In this document: in pieces, positions 1 to 7,359 of the stretch
How the letters are laid out: the number at the start of each line of letters is the position of its first letter
How positions within the stretch are numbered: position 1 is the first letter of the stretch
Program-made: the position numbers and the translations under genes
The notes under the pieces: generated by a model
Database searches by the model: none
What the model saw: only the letters and a program-made list of their open reading frames with translations
Told to the model about the DNA's origin: nothing
Assembly: GCA_021201095.1 (NCBI GenBank)
Contig: JAJQFO010000007.1
Location: 1-56,893, forward strand
Length of the DNA stretch: 56,893 nucleotides
DNA from: Lachnospiraceae bacterium
GTDB taxonomy: Bacteria > Bacillota > Clostridia > Lachnospirales > Lachnospiraceae
Direction: 5' to 3'

Positions 1-1042
1 AATAGTAATAACCGCTGATCTTGACAAGCTTAGTAGCAGCCGCTCCTTTTCGGATTGTGTCGCCTGTCGAGCTGGTCTTCGCTGACTTATAGAAATAATA
101 CCAGCTGCCATTTACCTTCTGCCAGCCGGTCTGCATCACTCCGCTGGCATTAAAATAATACCGATACCCGCTGATCTTAACCACCGTATTAACCACAGCA
201 GCGCCCTTCGGTATTGTGCTGCCTGTCGAGGAGGTTTTCTCTGATTTGTAAAAATAATACCACTTGCCGCTTTTGACCTCGATCCAGCCAGTCTTCATGA
301 CTCCATTATCATAGTAATAAAGGAATCCATCGACCGTCACCAGTCCCTGCAAAACCTCCTCTGTTTCTGTTTCAGTCTCTGTCGCACTCTCGGTCTCAGC
401 TTCCGTTTCTGTCCCACTGCCTGTTTCACCCTCATCAGCCGTCAGAGAAATTCCTGCGTTTTCTGACTGCTCTGACGATAAAGAATGCTCCGAATCCCCG
501 GACGTTGTCACATCCGCAGACTCCGCAGTTTCTTCTGCATCTTCCGAACTCTCTGCAGCAGTAGCTTCTGATTCCCCGATATTCTCCGCAACAGCTTCTG
601 ATTCGCTGGTATTCTCTGCAGCAGCTTCTGTCAAGATATCGCTTTCTCCAACGGCGTCTGCTTCAGATAAATACTCTGCATTCTCTGTCACTGCCTCCGT
701 GTCGTCAGCAGCTGCAGCAGTCTCCGTTTCTTCCAGCGTGTCATCAGCGACTGCAGCAGTTTCCGTTTCTTCCAGCGAGCCTTCCGTGACGGTCTCTGTA
801 TCTGCTTCTGCAGCTGCGGCAGTTTCCGTTTCTTCCGTCATTTCATCCACAGCAGCAACAGACTTTGTCTCTATCTCATCCTCTGCGGATACTGCCAGCT
901 CAGCAGCAGCTTCATCTGCCATTGCTGTCACTGCAATGCCGTTTTCATATGAATCCTCTGCAGCCAGAGCCTGACTGCCGGCTCCAATGGTGGAAACAGC
1001 CATTGCTGCTATAGCAATCCATGCAACCAATCGTTTTTTCAT
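1..1042 (-). CDS. Secreted cell-wall-binding repeat protein (3' end outside window)
   Basis: The first 347 codons are visible and the frame runs off the left edge. Residues 1 to about 27 form a signal peptide: MKKR, then a hydrophobic stretch ending in QALA. Residues 28 to about 235 are a low-complexity linker rich in Glu, Ala, Thr and Ser with ETE and TEA runs. After that come aromatic repeats with GWxxxxGxWYYFY and GYRYYF cores, typical of choline-binding-like wall-binding repeats; at least two and a half units are visible. Family knowledge suggests non-covalent attachment to the cell envelope. Any catalytic domain would lie beyond the window. The start at 1042 is the only one that gives a complete signal peptide. 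The Ser-rich frame on the opposite strand (699-974) is a shadow of the linker. Confidence 0.85.
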   Translation of the reverse strand, partial: MKKRLVAWIAIAAMAVSTIGAGSQALAAEDSYENGIAVTAMADEAAAELAVSAEDEIETKSVAAVDEMTEETETAAAAEADTETVTEGSLEETETAAVADDTLEETETAAAADDTEAVTENAEYLSEADAVGESDILTEAAAENTSESEAVAENIGESEATAAESSEDAEETAESADVTTSGDSEHSLSSEQSENAGISLTADEGETGSGTETEAETESATETETETEEVLQGLVTVDGFLYYYDNGVMKTGWIEVKSGKWYYFYKSEKTSSTGSTIPKGAAVVNTVVKISGYRYYFNASGVMQTGWQKVNGSWYYFYKSAKTSSTGDTIRKGAAATKLVKISGYYY

Positions 1043-1175
1043 TGCGTTTTCATTCTCCCCTCTGAATCTTTGGAATTTCCTGTTTTTGCAAAATTTCTTT
1101 TATTTTACCATAATACCGGTTTGTCTGTCCAGAGCTTAGAAAAATCTTAATAAAAGCGAAAATTTCCCCTTTCAG

Positions 1176-1272
1176 CCCTGCATCGAGCAGGAGGCGGTTC
1201 ACCGGCTCCTGCTCGCCCGCGCGAGCCGGGTGCGGCTTTAGCCGCAAAACTCCTTACCCGGCTCTGCGCATA
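1176..1272 (-). repeat. Three-stem structured repeat, family R1, copy 1
   Basis: In the minus orientation an outer stem pairs 1257-1264 with 1223-1230. It encloses a perfect hairpin at 1232-1245 (GCGGC, loop, GCCGC). A second long stem pairs 1206-1215 with 1184-1193. The same layout with different bases but preserved pairing occurs twice at 37657-37828. The element starts right after the terminator of the DeoR gene and lies upstream of the wall-binding protein gene. Its function is unknown: it may be a mobile palindromic repeat or a structured RNA. Confidence 0.7.
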
Positions 1273-1273
1273 G

Positions 1274-1301
1274 AAAAGAAAAGCCCCCGCTTAAGCGGGG
1301 G
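1274..1301 (-). terminator. Rho-independent terminator of the deoR-type gene
   Basis: On the minus strand GCCCCCGC and its complement flank a TTAA centre (1283-1301), followed by TTTTCTTTTC. The stop codon of the regulator gene (1291-1293) lies in the centre of the hairpin. This is the probable end of the microcompartment operon transcript. Confidence 0.85.
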
Positions 1302-2076
1302 AAGCATCACTTCCTGGAAAGATACAGGAAACGCCTGATCGTGCAAAATAATCCATCCATTCCTCTGATGGTTTTACATCCGTCACAACAATATCTACGT
1401 TATGCAAATCGCTCACAACAGAGAAAGCACTGCGGTCAAATTTACTGCTGTCGGCCAGAAGAATTCTCTGTCTGCCCGATGAAAGCATAACTCTTTTGAT
1501 GCCGGCAAGGGAATCTCTTGATTCCATAAATCCTCTCTCCCTGCTGATTGCTTTGCAGGAAAAAAATACCTTATCCGCATAATGAGCGCGTACAGCATTT
1601 TCTGCATCAGCTCCCAAAAATGTCAGATATCTCTCATCCATCACCCCGCCTGTGGAGATGAGCTCCCACTCAGGGGTGTCAGTCAAAGCAAGCAAGACCT
1701 CCATCGAGTTTGTGAGTACCGTCAGCCGCTCCTTCGTTTCTTTGAGTGCCTTCGCCGCAAACACAGCCGTACTGCTGGCATCCAGAATTATATGATCCCC
1801 ATTTTCCACAAGAGCCGCAGCGAGACTCGCGATCATCTGTTTGCCGCGCACGTTCTGATTTTTCCGGATGTTAAAAGGAAGATCAATACTCATATTTTCA
1901 TTGATTACAGCTCCGCCATAGCTTTTCGTGGCATAGCCTTCCTTTTCCAGCTTGTCAAGATCCCGGCGGATCGTCTCCTCAGAGACGCCGTAATGGGCGC
2001 TCAGTTCAGAAACCACCACTCGTTTCTCTGTCTGCAGTTTTTCGAGAATTTCATTCCGTCTCTCTAAAGCAAGCAT
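1291..2076 (-). CDS. DeoR-family transcriptional regulator
   Basis: The protein has 261 residues, the usual DeoR size. Residues about 5-55 form the N-terminal winged helix-turn-helix (core VSELSAHYGVSEETIRRDL), followed by the KSYGGAV turn. Residues about 75-240 form the sugar-phosphate-binding DeoRC domain with the typical ILDASST and GVMDERYL stretches. Family members sense phosphorylated sugars, and FucR-type members control fucose use. As the last gene of the microcompartment locus, 178 bases after the pduT-like gene, it most likely controls that locus. The start is set by GGAGGGAAG five bases upstream. Whether it activates or represses cannot be read from the sequence. Confidence 0.9.
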   Translation of the reverse strand: MLALERRNEILEKLQTEKRVVVSELSAHYGVSEETIRRDLDKLEKEGYATKSYGGAVINENMSIDLPFNIRKNQNVRGKQMIASLAAALVENGDHIILDASSTAVFAAKALKETKERLTVLTNSMEVLLALTDTPEWELISTGGVMDERYLTFLGADAENAVRAHYADKVFFSCKAISRERGFMESRDSLAGIKRVMLSSGRQRILLADSSKFDRSAFSVVSDLHNVDIVVTDVKPSEEWMDYFARSGVSCIFPGSDASPA

Positions 2077-2162
2077 TTATCTTCCCTCCACTGCATAGAT
2101 ACAGAGCTGCGCGCAAAAACAGCACCGCAGCATCTGTATTACATGATCGCAACCACAATGTC

Positions 2163-2191
2163 TCACAATATTAACATTTTCACAATATTAA
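2163..2191 (-). promoter_or_regulatory. Direct-repeat candidate operator before the DeoR gene
   Basis: TCACAATATTAA occurs at 2163-2174 and again at 2180-2191, exactly 17 bases apart, in the gap between the pduT-like gene and the regulator. Two identical 12-mers at this spacing suggest a protein-binding site, plausibly for autoregulation by the DeoR protein. No convincing -10/-35 pair was identified here. Confidence 0.4.
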
Positions 2192-2254
2192 AGAAAGCTT
2201 CTCATTCAAAAGGCTCATAGTAAGCCATGAAAGAGTGCCGCTGGTAAACTCAAA

Positions 2255-2803
2255 TCAAAGAATCTTTTCGATCATCTTCTGATCCGGATGAGCAATCACG
2301 GACGAATCCAGATACATTCCTTTTTCCGCAACCAGCTGCTTTGCCCGCTCAATAGACGCTTCCACTGCAGCTACTTCTCCGGTAATAAGCATATAAGATT
2401 TGCCGCACATTCCTTTTGCAATGCGCAGCTCAATCAGCTCTACAATCGCAGTCTTAGCTGCCTGATCTGCTGCCTCTATGATAGAAGCGGCATCGTAGGT
2501 TTCCAAAATCCCCAGCGCACTGATCTCCTCTACCTGCGAAGTCCCGTAGATTGCCGGGAAAATAGACTCATGCGGATTGCCCAGCACAAAGCTGTCGATG
2601 CATTTATCCTCATAAGTGCTGACAGCTGAGTCCACTGCTGCCCGAACTGCACTCAGATCACCTGAGATGATCGCCAGATACTTTCCGGGGCACACCGTCT
2701 GTGCCTCAATAATTTCGACGTCGGCTGTCTTTGCCATAGCGTCCGCCGCTGTAATGCCTGCCGCGGTCGTCTTAAATTCAATCATTCCAATTGCCCTGCT
2801 CAT
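2255..2803 (-). CDS. pduT: Tandem-domain microcompartment shell protein (PduT-like BMC-T)
   Basis: The protein has 182 residues and two BMC domains (about 3-85 and 95-180), so it forms pseudohexameric trimers. Domain 1 carries Cys38 in the motif TVCPGKYL, the position that ligates the central [4Fe-4S] cluster in characterised PduT. The inference is that electrons pass across the shell through this protein. The pduS-like gene lies just upstream in the operon, which fits the known PduS-PduT pairing. A purine-rich GGAAAGGACG lies before the ATG. A Cys in the second domain (GMCGKSY) is at the equivalent loop and could also matter. Confidence 0.9.
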   Translation of the reverse strand: MSRAIGMIEFKTTAAGITAADAMAKTADVEIIEAQTVCPGKYLAIISGDLSAVRAAVDSAVSTYEDKCIDSFVLGNPHESIFPAIYGTSQVEEISALGILETYDAASIIEAADQAAKTAIVELIELRIAKGMCGKSYMLITGEVAAVEASIERAKQLVAEKGMYLDSSVIAHPDQKMIEKIL

Positions 2804-2898
2804 CGTTTGCGCCCGTCCTTTCCAAACGTAATGATATCAGATTTAACAGCAGAAAATAAAACAATACCGTTCCCATTTCCGCGTGATCGATTTTGAAA

Positions 2899-4227
2899 TC
2901 ATTTTGATGCAATCACTACATAGCGGTCGGTCACTTCCGTCACCGTCCCTGAAATTGAAGCATGGATACCGACGCTTAAGCCCTGAGCGGGCTGTGCTAT
3001 CAGCTGTCCCTTCGTCACTTCATCGCCTTTGCTTACAACAGCGCACGCAGGCGCGCCAATATGCTGGCTCAAAAGTATTTTCACCTGAGAAACTCCCACC
3101 ACAGTCTCATCAAGCGGAGCTTCTACATTGTATCTGGAAAGTCCCAGGCGGGCCATCAGACGTTCTTCCGGCACCTTTCGATATTCGCGTGAAGGCTTTA
3201 CTGGCTCTACCTTCGGGTTCTGCGAAGGACGTACACCAGCCTTTCGCAGGCCAAGCTTCATGTCAGCCAGCAGTGTTCTGGGCGAGAGACTCTGCGGACA
3301 GGCGTACATCTCACAGACACCGCAGGAGCTGCAAAACGCTGCGTCCAGATAAGGATTCAAATCACGGAAATCCTGATTTGCCGCGGCCCTCATAAATCTG
3401 GCCGGATCAATCGGATGTCCCAGATTGTGGCGCGGACAAAGATCCGTACAGGTGCTGCACTGGCAGCAGATAGATGCCGCCCGTTTCAAATCTGTAGAAG
3501 ATGTCCGCTGTTTTTTCATCACCACCGGATGATCCTTCGGCAGAACCAGTATCGCGTTCGTCGTTTTTGTAACCGGCTCGCTGCCGTTTCCGAACCGTCC
3601 CATCATCGGGCCGCCCACAAAATAAACAGCATCCTTCGTCGTAACGGTGCCTGCCTGCTTCACCACCTCGTCCAGTGTGCATCCTAAGGGCACACGGACG
3701 GTCACTGGCCGGCTGACCTCCGCTACTACCGAGACATACTTTTCCGTCACCGGCTCCTGCAATTCGACTGCACGGTAAATGTTGTAGACTGTCTCCACGT
3801 TAAATACTGCGACACCCTGCTCAATCGGCAGTCCGCCCGGTCTCACCACACGCCCGGTTGCTTCATAAATCAGAACAACCTCGTCTCCCATCGGATAGGA
3901 CTCTGCCAGAAGATGGACTCTCATCCCGGGAAATTCATCAATATGCGCATTCAAAGCCTCCACGGTTTTCGTGTAGGATTTTTTAACACCAATAATCGCC
4001 TCCGAGGCGCCGACGGTCTGTGCGATCAGAGAAAATGTTTTCATAATCTCATACGCATGCTTTTCCAATAACTGTCTATGTAATTTTAACAGCGGCTCAC
4101 ATTCCGCACAGTTCAAAAGGATCGTGTCTGCACGGTCTGTCAGCTTCGCGTAGGTCGGGAATCCGGCGCCTCCGGCTCCCACTACTCCGGCTGTCTGTAT
4201 CCTGTTCTGAAGTTCATTTAATTCCAT
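2899..4227 (-). CDS. pduS: PduS-like RnfC-type electron-transfer flavoprotein
   Basis: The protein has 442 residues. The N-terminal GAGGAGFPTYAKL is the RnfC/Nqo1-type nucleotide- and flavin-binding loop. Residues about 255-320 carry two ferredoxin-like motifs, CCQCSTCTDLCP and CSSCGVCEMYACP, for two [4Fe-4S] clusters. The C-terminal part (about 375-440) resembles a barrel-sandwich/SLBB segment. In Pdu systems this family reduces cobalamin. The dehydratase here is a radical enzyme without cobalamin, so a role in NADH reoxidation with the adjacent PduT-like shell protein is more likely. It lies 96 bases upstream of pduT. GGAGCAGG precedes the start. Confidence 0.9.
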   Translation of the reverse strand: MELNELQNRIQTAGVVGAGGAGFPTYAKLTDRADTILLNCAECEPLLKLHRQLLEKHAYEIMKTFSLIAQTVGASEAIIGVKKSYTKTVEALNAHIDEFPGMRVHLLAESYPMGDEVVLIYEATGRVVRPGGLPIEQGVAVFNVETVYNIYRAVELQEPVTEKYVSVVAEVSRPVTVRVPLGCTLDEVVKQAGTVTTKDAVYFVGGPMMGRFGNGSEPVTKTTNAILVLPKDHPVVMKKQRTSSTDLKRAASICCQCSTCTDLCPRHNLGHPIDPARFMRAAANQDFRDLNPYLDAAFCSSCGVCEMYACPQSLSPRTLLADMKLGLRKAGVRPSQNPKVEPVKPSREYRKVPEERLMARLGLSRYNVEAPLDETVVGVSQVKILLSQHIGAPACAVVSKGDEVTKGQLIAQPAQGLSVGIHASISGTVTEVTDRYVVIASK

Positions 4228-4390
4228 GATCCTGCTCCAATCCGATTAGTTGTGCATAATCATCATTACAAGCTGCCATGCCAGCTTACTGTTTCATCTG
4301 CCCGCATCTGCAGCAGATGAAGGATGCACGATAGAACGTCAAATGGCAATGTCATTCCGTTCGTGCAAAAAACCGCTATGTGCCAGTTAA

Positions 4391-4699
4391 TCAGGCCTTC
4401 TTCGGACCTTCTGCCCGACGCAGCATGGCGTCCAGTTCACTTCCGTCATCAATAATTCCAACAATGGCCGCATCTACAGGCGCGTTATCCGCCCCGCAGC
4501 CAATCCGTGCGGCACTTCCTAAAGTCACCAGCACGTATTCCCCGATCCCGGCTCCGATCGTATCGACCGCAACCATCTGTTCCTGGGCAAATCCTGCCCT
4601 CGTATTCTGTACAGGCTCCACGACCATGAATTTGCTTCCTGTCAGTTTATCTATCTTGCGCGTGGAAACAATGCTTCCTACTACCTTGCATGCTATCAT
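4391..4699 (-). CDS. EutN/CcmL-type pentameric vertex protein (BMC-P)
   Basis: The protein has 102 residues and begins MIACKVVGSIVSTRK. GAGIGEYVLVTLGSAAR and the APVDAAIVGIID strand are diagnostic of the EutN/CcmL beta-barrel that caps shell vertices. The frame stays open to 4765, but GGGAGG before the ATG at 4699 and the family N-terminus fix the start here. It is the only vertex gene in the window. A 163-base gap follows before pduS, with a small CATCTGC hairpin at 4306-4320. Confidence 0.92.
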   Translation of the reverse strand: MIACKVVGSIVSTRKIDKLTGSKFMVVEPVQNTRAGFAQEQMVAVDTIGAGIGEYVLVTLGSAARIGCGADNAPVDAAIVGIIDDGSELDAMLRRAEGPKKA

Positions 4700-4823
4700 G
4701 CCGTGCCTCCCTGTCGGACATAGTTTTTTGAAGCTTGCAAAGCCTGACATGGGATTCTCAAGCATTCTGTCATCCCATGTCAGGTCTATATGTGCATTTT
4801 GCGCCGCAGCATTCCGCTCCGGA

Positions 4824-5468
4824 TTATCTGAGAATTGTAACCGTATCCCCCGAAGCGATCATAGCCGCATTGGCCTCGTCCGTGTCGATATGCATCTCAA
4901 GCGTGAAGCTCTCGTCCACACGGATTTTTACCTGATCAAAGATCGTGCCGCGCTCATTATCCGCCTTTACACGAACAATATCCCCGTCGTGAACCTGAGC
5001 CATCTGCGCATCCTTCGGCGACATATGGATGTGACGTTTCGCCACTATGCAGCCCTCATTCAGATAAATGGCTCCCTTAGGTCCTACTACAGCAATCGGC
5101 GCACTGCCCTTGATATCGCCGGACTCGCGCACCGGAACCTTCATGCCAAGCTTAATGGCGTCGGTGGCGGATACCTCTACCTGCGATGCTTTACGCACAG
5201 GACCGAGAATGCGGACATTCTCAATCGCGCGCAGCTTCAGTCCGACAATGGTCACTGTCTCGTTGGACGCAAACTGCCCACCCATGAGTTCTTTTTTCTT
5301 AGTAAGCTGGTATCCCGGTCCAAACAACGCTTCTACATGCTCCTGGGTCAGGTGGATGTGCCTTGCAGAAACTCCGACCGGCACAACATAGCCGCCTCCC
5401 TTTGCTTCGGTCTTGTTGATTGTCTCGATCACCAGTTTCGTGATCATTTCTACAGTACTTGCTTCCAA
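4824..5468 (-). CDS. pduL: Phosphate propanoyltransferase PduL (phosphotransacylase)
   Basis: The protein has 214 residues and converts propionyl-CoA plus phosphate to propionyl phosphate and CoA, recycling CoA within the shell. Zinc-site motifs are visible: SARHIHL, AKRHIHMS and EMHIDTDEANA. Residues 1-18 form an amphipathic helix (VEMITKLVIETINK) that resembles the encapsulation peptides on the other cargo enzymes. The start is a TTG at 5468 with AGGTG upstream; the next ATG, at codon 8 (5447), would still keep most of the helix. It lies between the extended BMC-H gene and the vertex gene. Confidence 0.93.
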   Translation of the reverse strand: MEASTVEMITKLVIETINKTEAKGGGYVVPVGVSARHIHLTQEHVEALFGPGYQLTKKKELMGGQFASNETVTIVGLKLRAIENVRILGPVRKASQVEVSATDAIKLGMKVPVRESGDIKGSAPIAVVGPKGAIYLNEGCIVAKRHIHMSPKDAQMAQVHDGDIVRVKADNERGTIFDQVKIRVDESFTLEMHIDTDEANAAMIASGDTVTILR

Positions 5469-5512
5469 GATTGCACCTGCTTTCTGTCACTGTAAAAACC
5501 GCATATCAGTAA

Positions 5513-5538
5513 CTGTGAAGGTACTGAACTGTTACGAA
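5513..5538 (-). repeat. Short dispersed repeat (GTAACWGTTCAGTACC type)
   Basis: On the minus strand this reads TTCGTAACAGTTCAGTACCT plus TCACAG. A nearly identical copy in opposite orientation lies at 25605-25630, and diverged copies at 6217-6242 and 43271-43300. It is just past the stop of the extended shell gene. Confidence 0.6.
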
Positions 5539-5540
5539 TA

Positions 5541-6014
5541 TTATTTTAAGGTCGGAAGGATTTTCTCCACATCGCCATGCGGTCTCGGGATTACATGAGT
5601 CGCTACAAGCTCGCCCAGTCTGGACGCTGCCGCGCTGCCGCTCTCTACTGCAGACTTCACTGCGCCTACATCGCCGCGCACCATGACGGTTACAAGACCG
5701 GATCCGATCTTCTCTGTACCGATCAGGGTTACGTTTGCTGCCTTGCACATCTGGTCAGCTGCCTCGATTGCTGCCGTAAGTCCTCTGGTCTCCACCATTC
5801 CTAATGCTTCCTGTGTCATTTTCTTTTCCTCCTTGCTGGATGTTGTTATAGTGATTTTCTGGTTTCCTGTTCCCTTTTTCTGCGCGGCTACGGTCTGCTC
5901 AGACTCTTTAACAGGCTCCTGTGCCTGCCCCGCATCCGCGGCTTTTGTTGTCCTCCGGGACGCTGCTGTCCTCTTCGGCGCAGCGCTCCGGGTCGTTTTC
6001 TTTTCTTCTGCCAT
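5541..6014 (-). CDS. BMC-H shell protein with basic N-terminal extension and internal start
   Basis: The full frame encodes 157 residues. Residues 66-157 are a canonical BMC-H hexamer subunit with the KIGSG pore loop and the RGDVGAV strand. It is close to identical to the subunit encoded at 6650-6925. Residues 1-65 are a hydrophilic Lys/Arg/Ala/Thr/Glu-rich tail ([17 protein letters not shown] at the start) without predicted fold. The long start at 6014 has GGAAAGGGG upstream. An ATG at 5819 begins exactly at the BMC domain (MTQEALGM) and is preceded by AAGGAGG, a better ribosome site than the long one. Two products from one gene are therefore likely. The short form would build facets; the tail could be a tether or cargo contact (inference). 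Confidence 0.9.
   Translation of the reverse strand: MAEEKKTTRSAAPKRTAASRRTTKAADAGQAQEPVKESEQTVAAQKKGTGNQKITITTSSKEEKKMTQEALGMVETRGLTAAIEAADQMCKAANVTLIGTEKIGSGLVTVMVRGDVGAVKSAVESGSAAASRLGELVATHVIPRPHGDVEKILPTLK
5817..5834 (-). promoter_or_regulatory. Internal ribosome-binding site and ATG inside the BMC-H gene
   Basis: AAGGAGG (5828-5834) lies eight bases before an in-frame ATG (5817-5819). The same bases encode the SKEEKK end of the extension. This arrangement predicts a second, 92-residue shell protein. Confidence 0.75.
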
Positions 6015-6216
6015 AATGCCCCTTTCCGTCTGAGTTCATGAAAGCTCCTGTTTTTCGGCCAACCCGAAGATGACGCTTTCAACCTTCCATACTCTCATGC
6101 TCTCCGGCTATTCGAAAGGTATCTGTTTGTACCTGCCTGATTGCTCGGGGCAGCTACAGAACTGTTGTAAATAATGTTGTATACTATATACTTTCATGCG
6201 TGTTTCGTAGCGAGTG

Positions 6217-6242
6217 CAAGGTACCGTCCTGAATAGTTACAT
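6217..6242 (-). repeat. Diverged copy of the GTAACWGTTCAGTACC-type repeat
   Basis: On the minus strand this reads ATGTAACTATTCAGGACGGT ACCTTG, immediately after the stop of the BMC-H gene at 6247. It lies in the 232-base gap before the extended shell gene, in which nothing else was recognised. Confidence 0.45.
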
Positions 6243-6246
6243 AGTA

Positions 6247-6537
6247 TTACCCTTTATCCCATCTGCTTCTGCTCAGCTCCACGATTTTGACGATCTCCTC
6301 GTGAGGCCTCGCGATGACAGCCTTGCAGACCGGCTTTTTTATCCCGTTAGCGGCAGCGGTCTCCACCGCCTCTGTAACAGCGGCCACATCGCCCTGTACG
6401 ATGATGGTCACCAACCGTCCGCCAAGCTTACGCTCCCACGTCACCAGCTCCACATCTGCCGTTTTACACATGATGTCCAGTGCGTCGATCGCCGCCACCA
6501 CACCTGAGATTTCAATAAATCCATATGATTGATTCAT
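6247..6537 (-). CDS. BMC-H shell protein, KLGGR pore variant
   Basis: The protein has 96 residues beginning MNQSYGFIEISGVVAAIDAL. The BMC fold strands are clear (LVTIIVQGDVAAV, VIARPHEEI). The pore loop reads RKLGGRL instead of KIGSGL, which would put an arginine at or near the hexamer pore and alter metabolite selectivity (inference). The frame is open to 6558, but AGAAAGGG before 6537 fits the family N-terminus. It lies between two canonical BMC-H genes. Confidence 0.9.
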   Translation of the reverse strand: MNQSYGFIEISGVVAAIDALDIMCKTADVELVTWERKLGGRLVTIIVQGDVAAVTEAVETAAANGIKKPVCKAVIARPHEEIVKIVELSRSRWDKG

Positions 6538-6649
6538 GAGTGAGCCCTTTCTTCGCAAGCTTCCCTATGCGGCTACTGCCGGTTTACACCAGAGTCGGAT
6601 GCTTACGTATGTATGCTTCCAGCCGCACGTCTTGTGATTGAGTGCTTTT

Positions 6650-6925
6650 TCAGATCGTCGGCAGGATCTTCTCCACATCCTCATGCGGTCTCGGAATCAC
6701 GTGTGCCGCTACCAGCTCTCCGAGACGGGAAGCAGCCGCCTGTCCGCTCTCTACTGCTGCCTTCACAGCGCCAACATCGCCGCGCACCATGACGGTTACA
6801 AGACCAGATCCGATCTTCTCTGTACCGATCAGCGTAACCTCAGCCGATTTGGTCATCGCATCCGCCGCCTCGATCGCCGCTGTAAGACCTCTCGTCTCAA
6901 TCATTCCCAATGCTTCCTTTGCCAT
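6650..6925 (-). CDS. Canonical BMC-H shell protein
   Basis: The protein has 91 residues, [20 protein letters not shown] onward. It has the KIGSG pore loop and [12 protein letters not shown] strand typical of PduA/EutM hexamers. AGAGGAGG precedes the start at 6925; the longer frame to 7024 has no ribosome site and overlaps the upstream gene. It is almost the same as the BMC domain of the 5541-6014 gene, which points to a duplication within the operon. Confidence 0.95.
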   Translation of the reverse strand: MAKEALGMIETRGLTAAIEAADAMTKSAEVTLIGTEKIGSGLVTVMVRGDVGAVKAAVESGQAAASRLGELVAAHVIPRPHEDVEKILPTI

Positions 6926-7004
6926 GGTTTGAATCCTCCTCTGATTTTCTTCTAAAAATATAACATATAATGAAACATATGAAAAGTACTTTGTGTTCTG
7001 AGCA

Positions 7005-7319
7005 TTATTCCTTGTCCAGAGCACTGATCTTCATCATCTTCTCCGTTCCTTCTTCAGGATTGGGGATAATGTAATGCTGGACAACGCCTGTCATGCTCTC
7101 AGCCGTGCGAATACCAGCCTCCATCGCCGCCGTCACAGCCGCCACATCTCCCCGGAATTTGATGCATACAAGAAGAGGGACCGGAAGCGCATCCGCATTC
7201 GCCGGTTTGTTTTTGTCAAATACCTCAAGGCTGACATTTGCAGCCTTACACCCGGCATCCGCCGCCACAAAAGCTGTTGCAAGCCCATATACCTCTAAAA
7301 TTCCTGCCGCCTGTGCCAT
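7005..7319 (-). CDS. BMC-H shell protein with enlarged pore-side loop
   Basis: The protein has 104 residues. The start [20 protein letters not shown] and the strands [12 protein letters not shown] and [10 protein letters not shown] identify a BMC-H subunit. Between beta strands 1 and 2 the usual KIGSG turn is replaced by a longer Asn/Pro-rich loop ([15 protein letters not shown]). This loop would reshape the pore. GAGGAAGG precedes the ATG. It is the first shell gene of the transcript, 40 bases after the alcohol dehydrogenase gene. Confidence 0.9.
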   Translation of the reverse strand: MAQAAGILEVYGLATAFVAADAGCKAANVSLEVFDKNKPANADALPVPLLVCIKFRGDVAAVTAAMEAGIRTAESMTGVVQHYIIPNPEEGTEKMMKISALDKE

Positions 7320-7359
7320 ACGATCTGTTCCTTCCTCTTTTTTGATATGTCCTACTTAA

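Noticed and set aside
4380..5495. 371-codon plus-strand frame across the PduL/vertex genes
   Set aside because: It is antisense to two clearly recognisable genes and has no features of its own.
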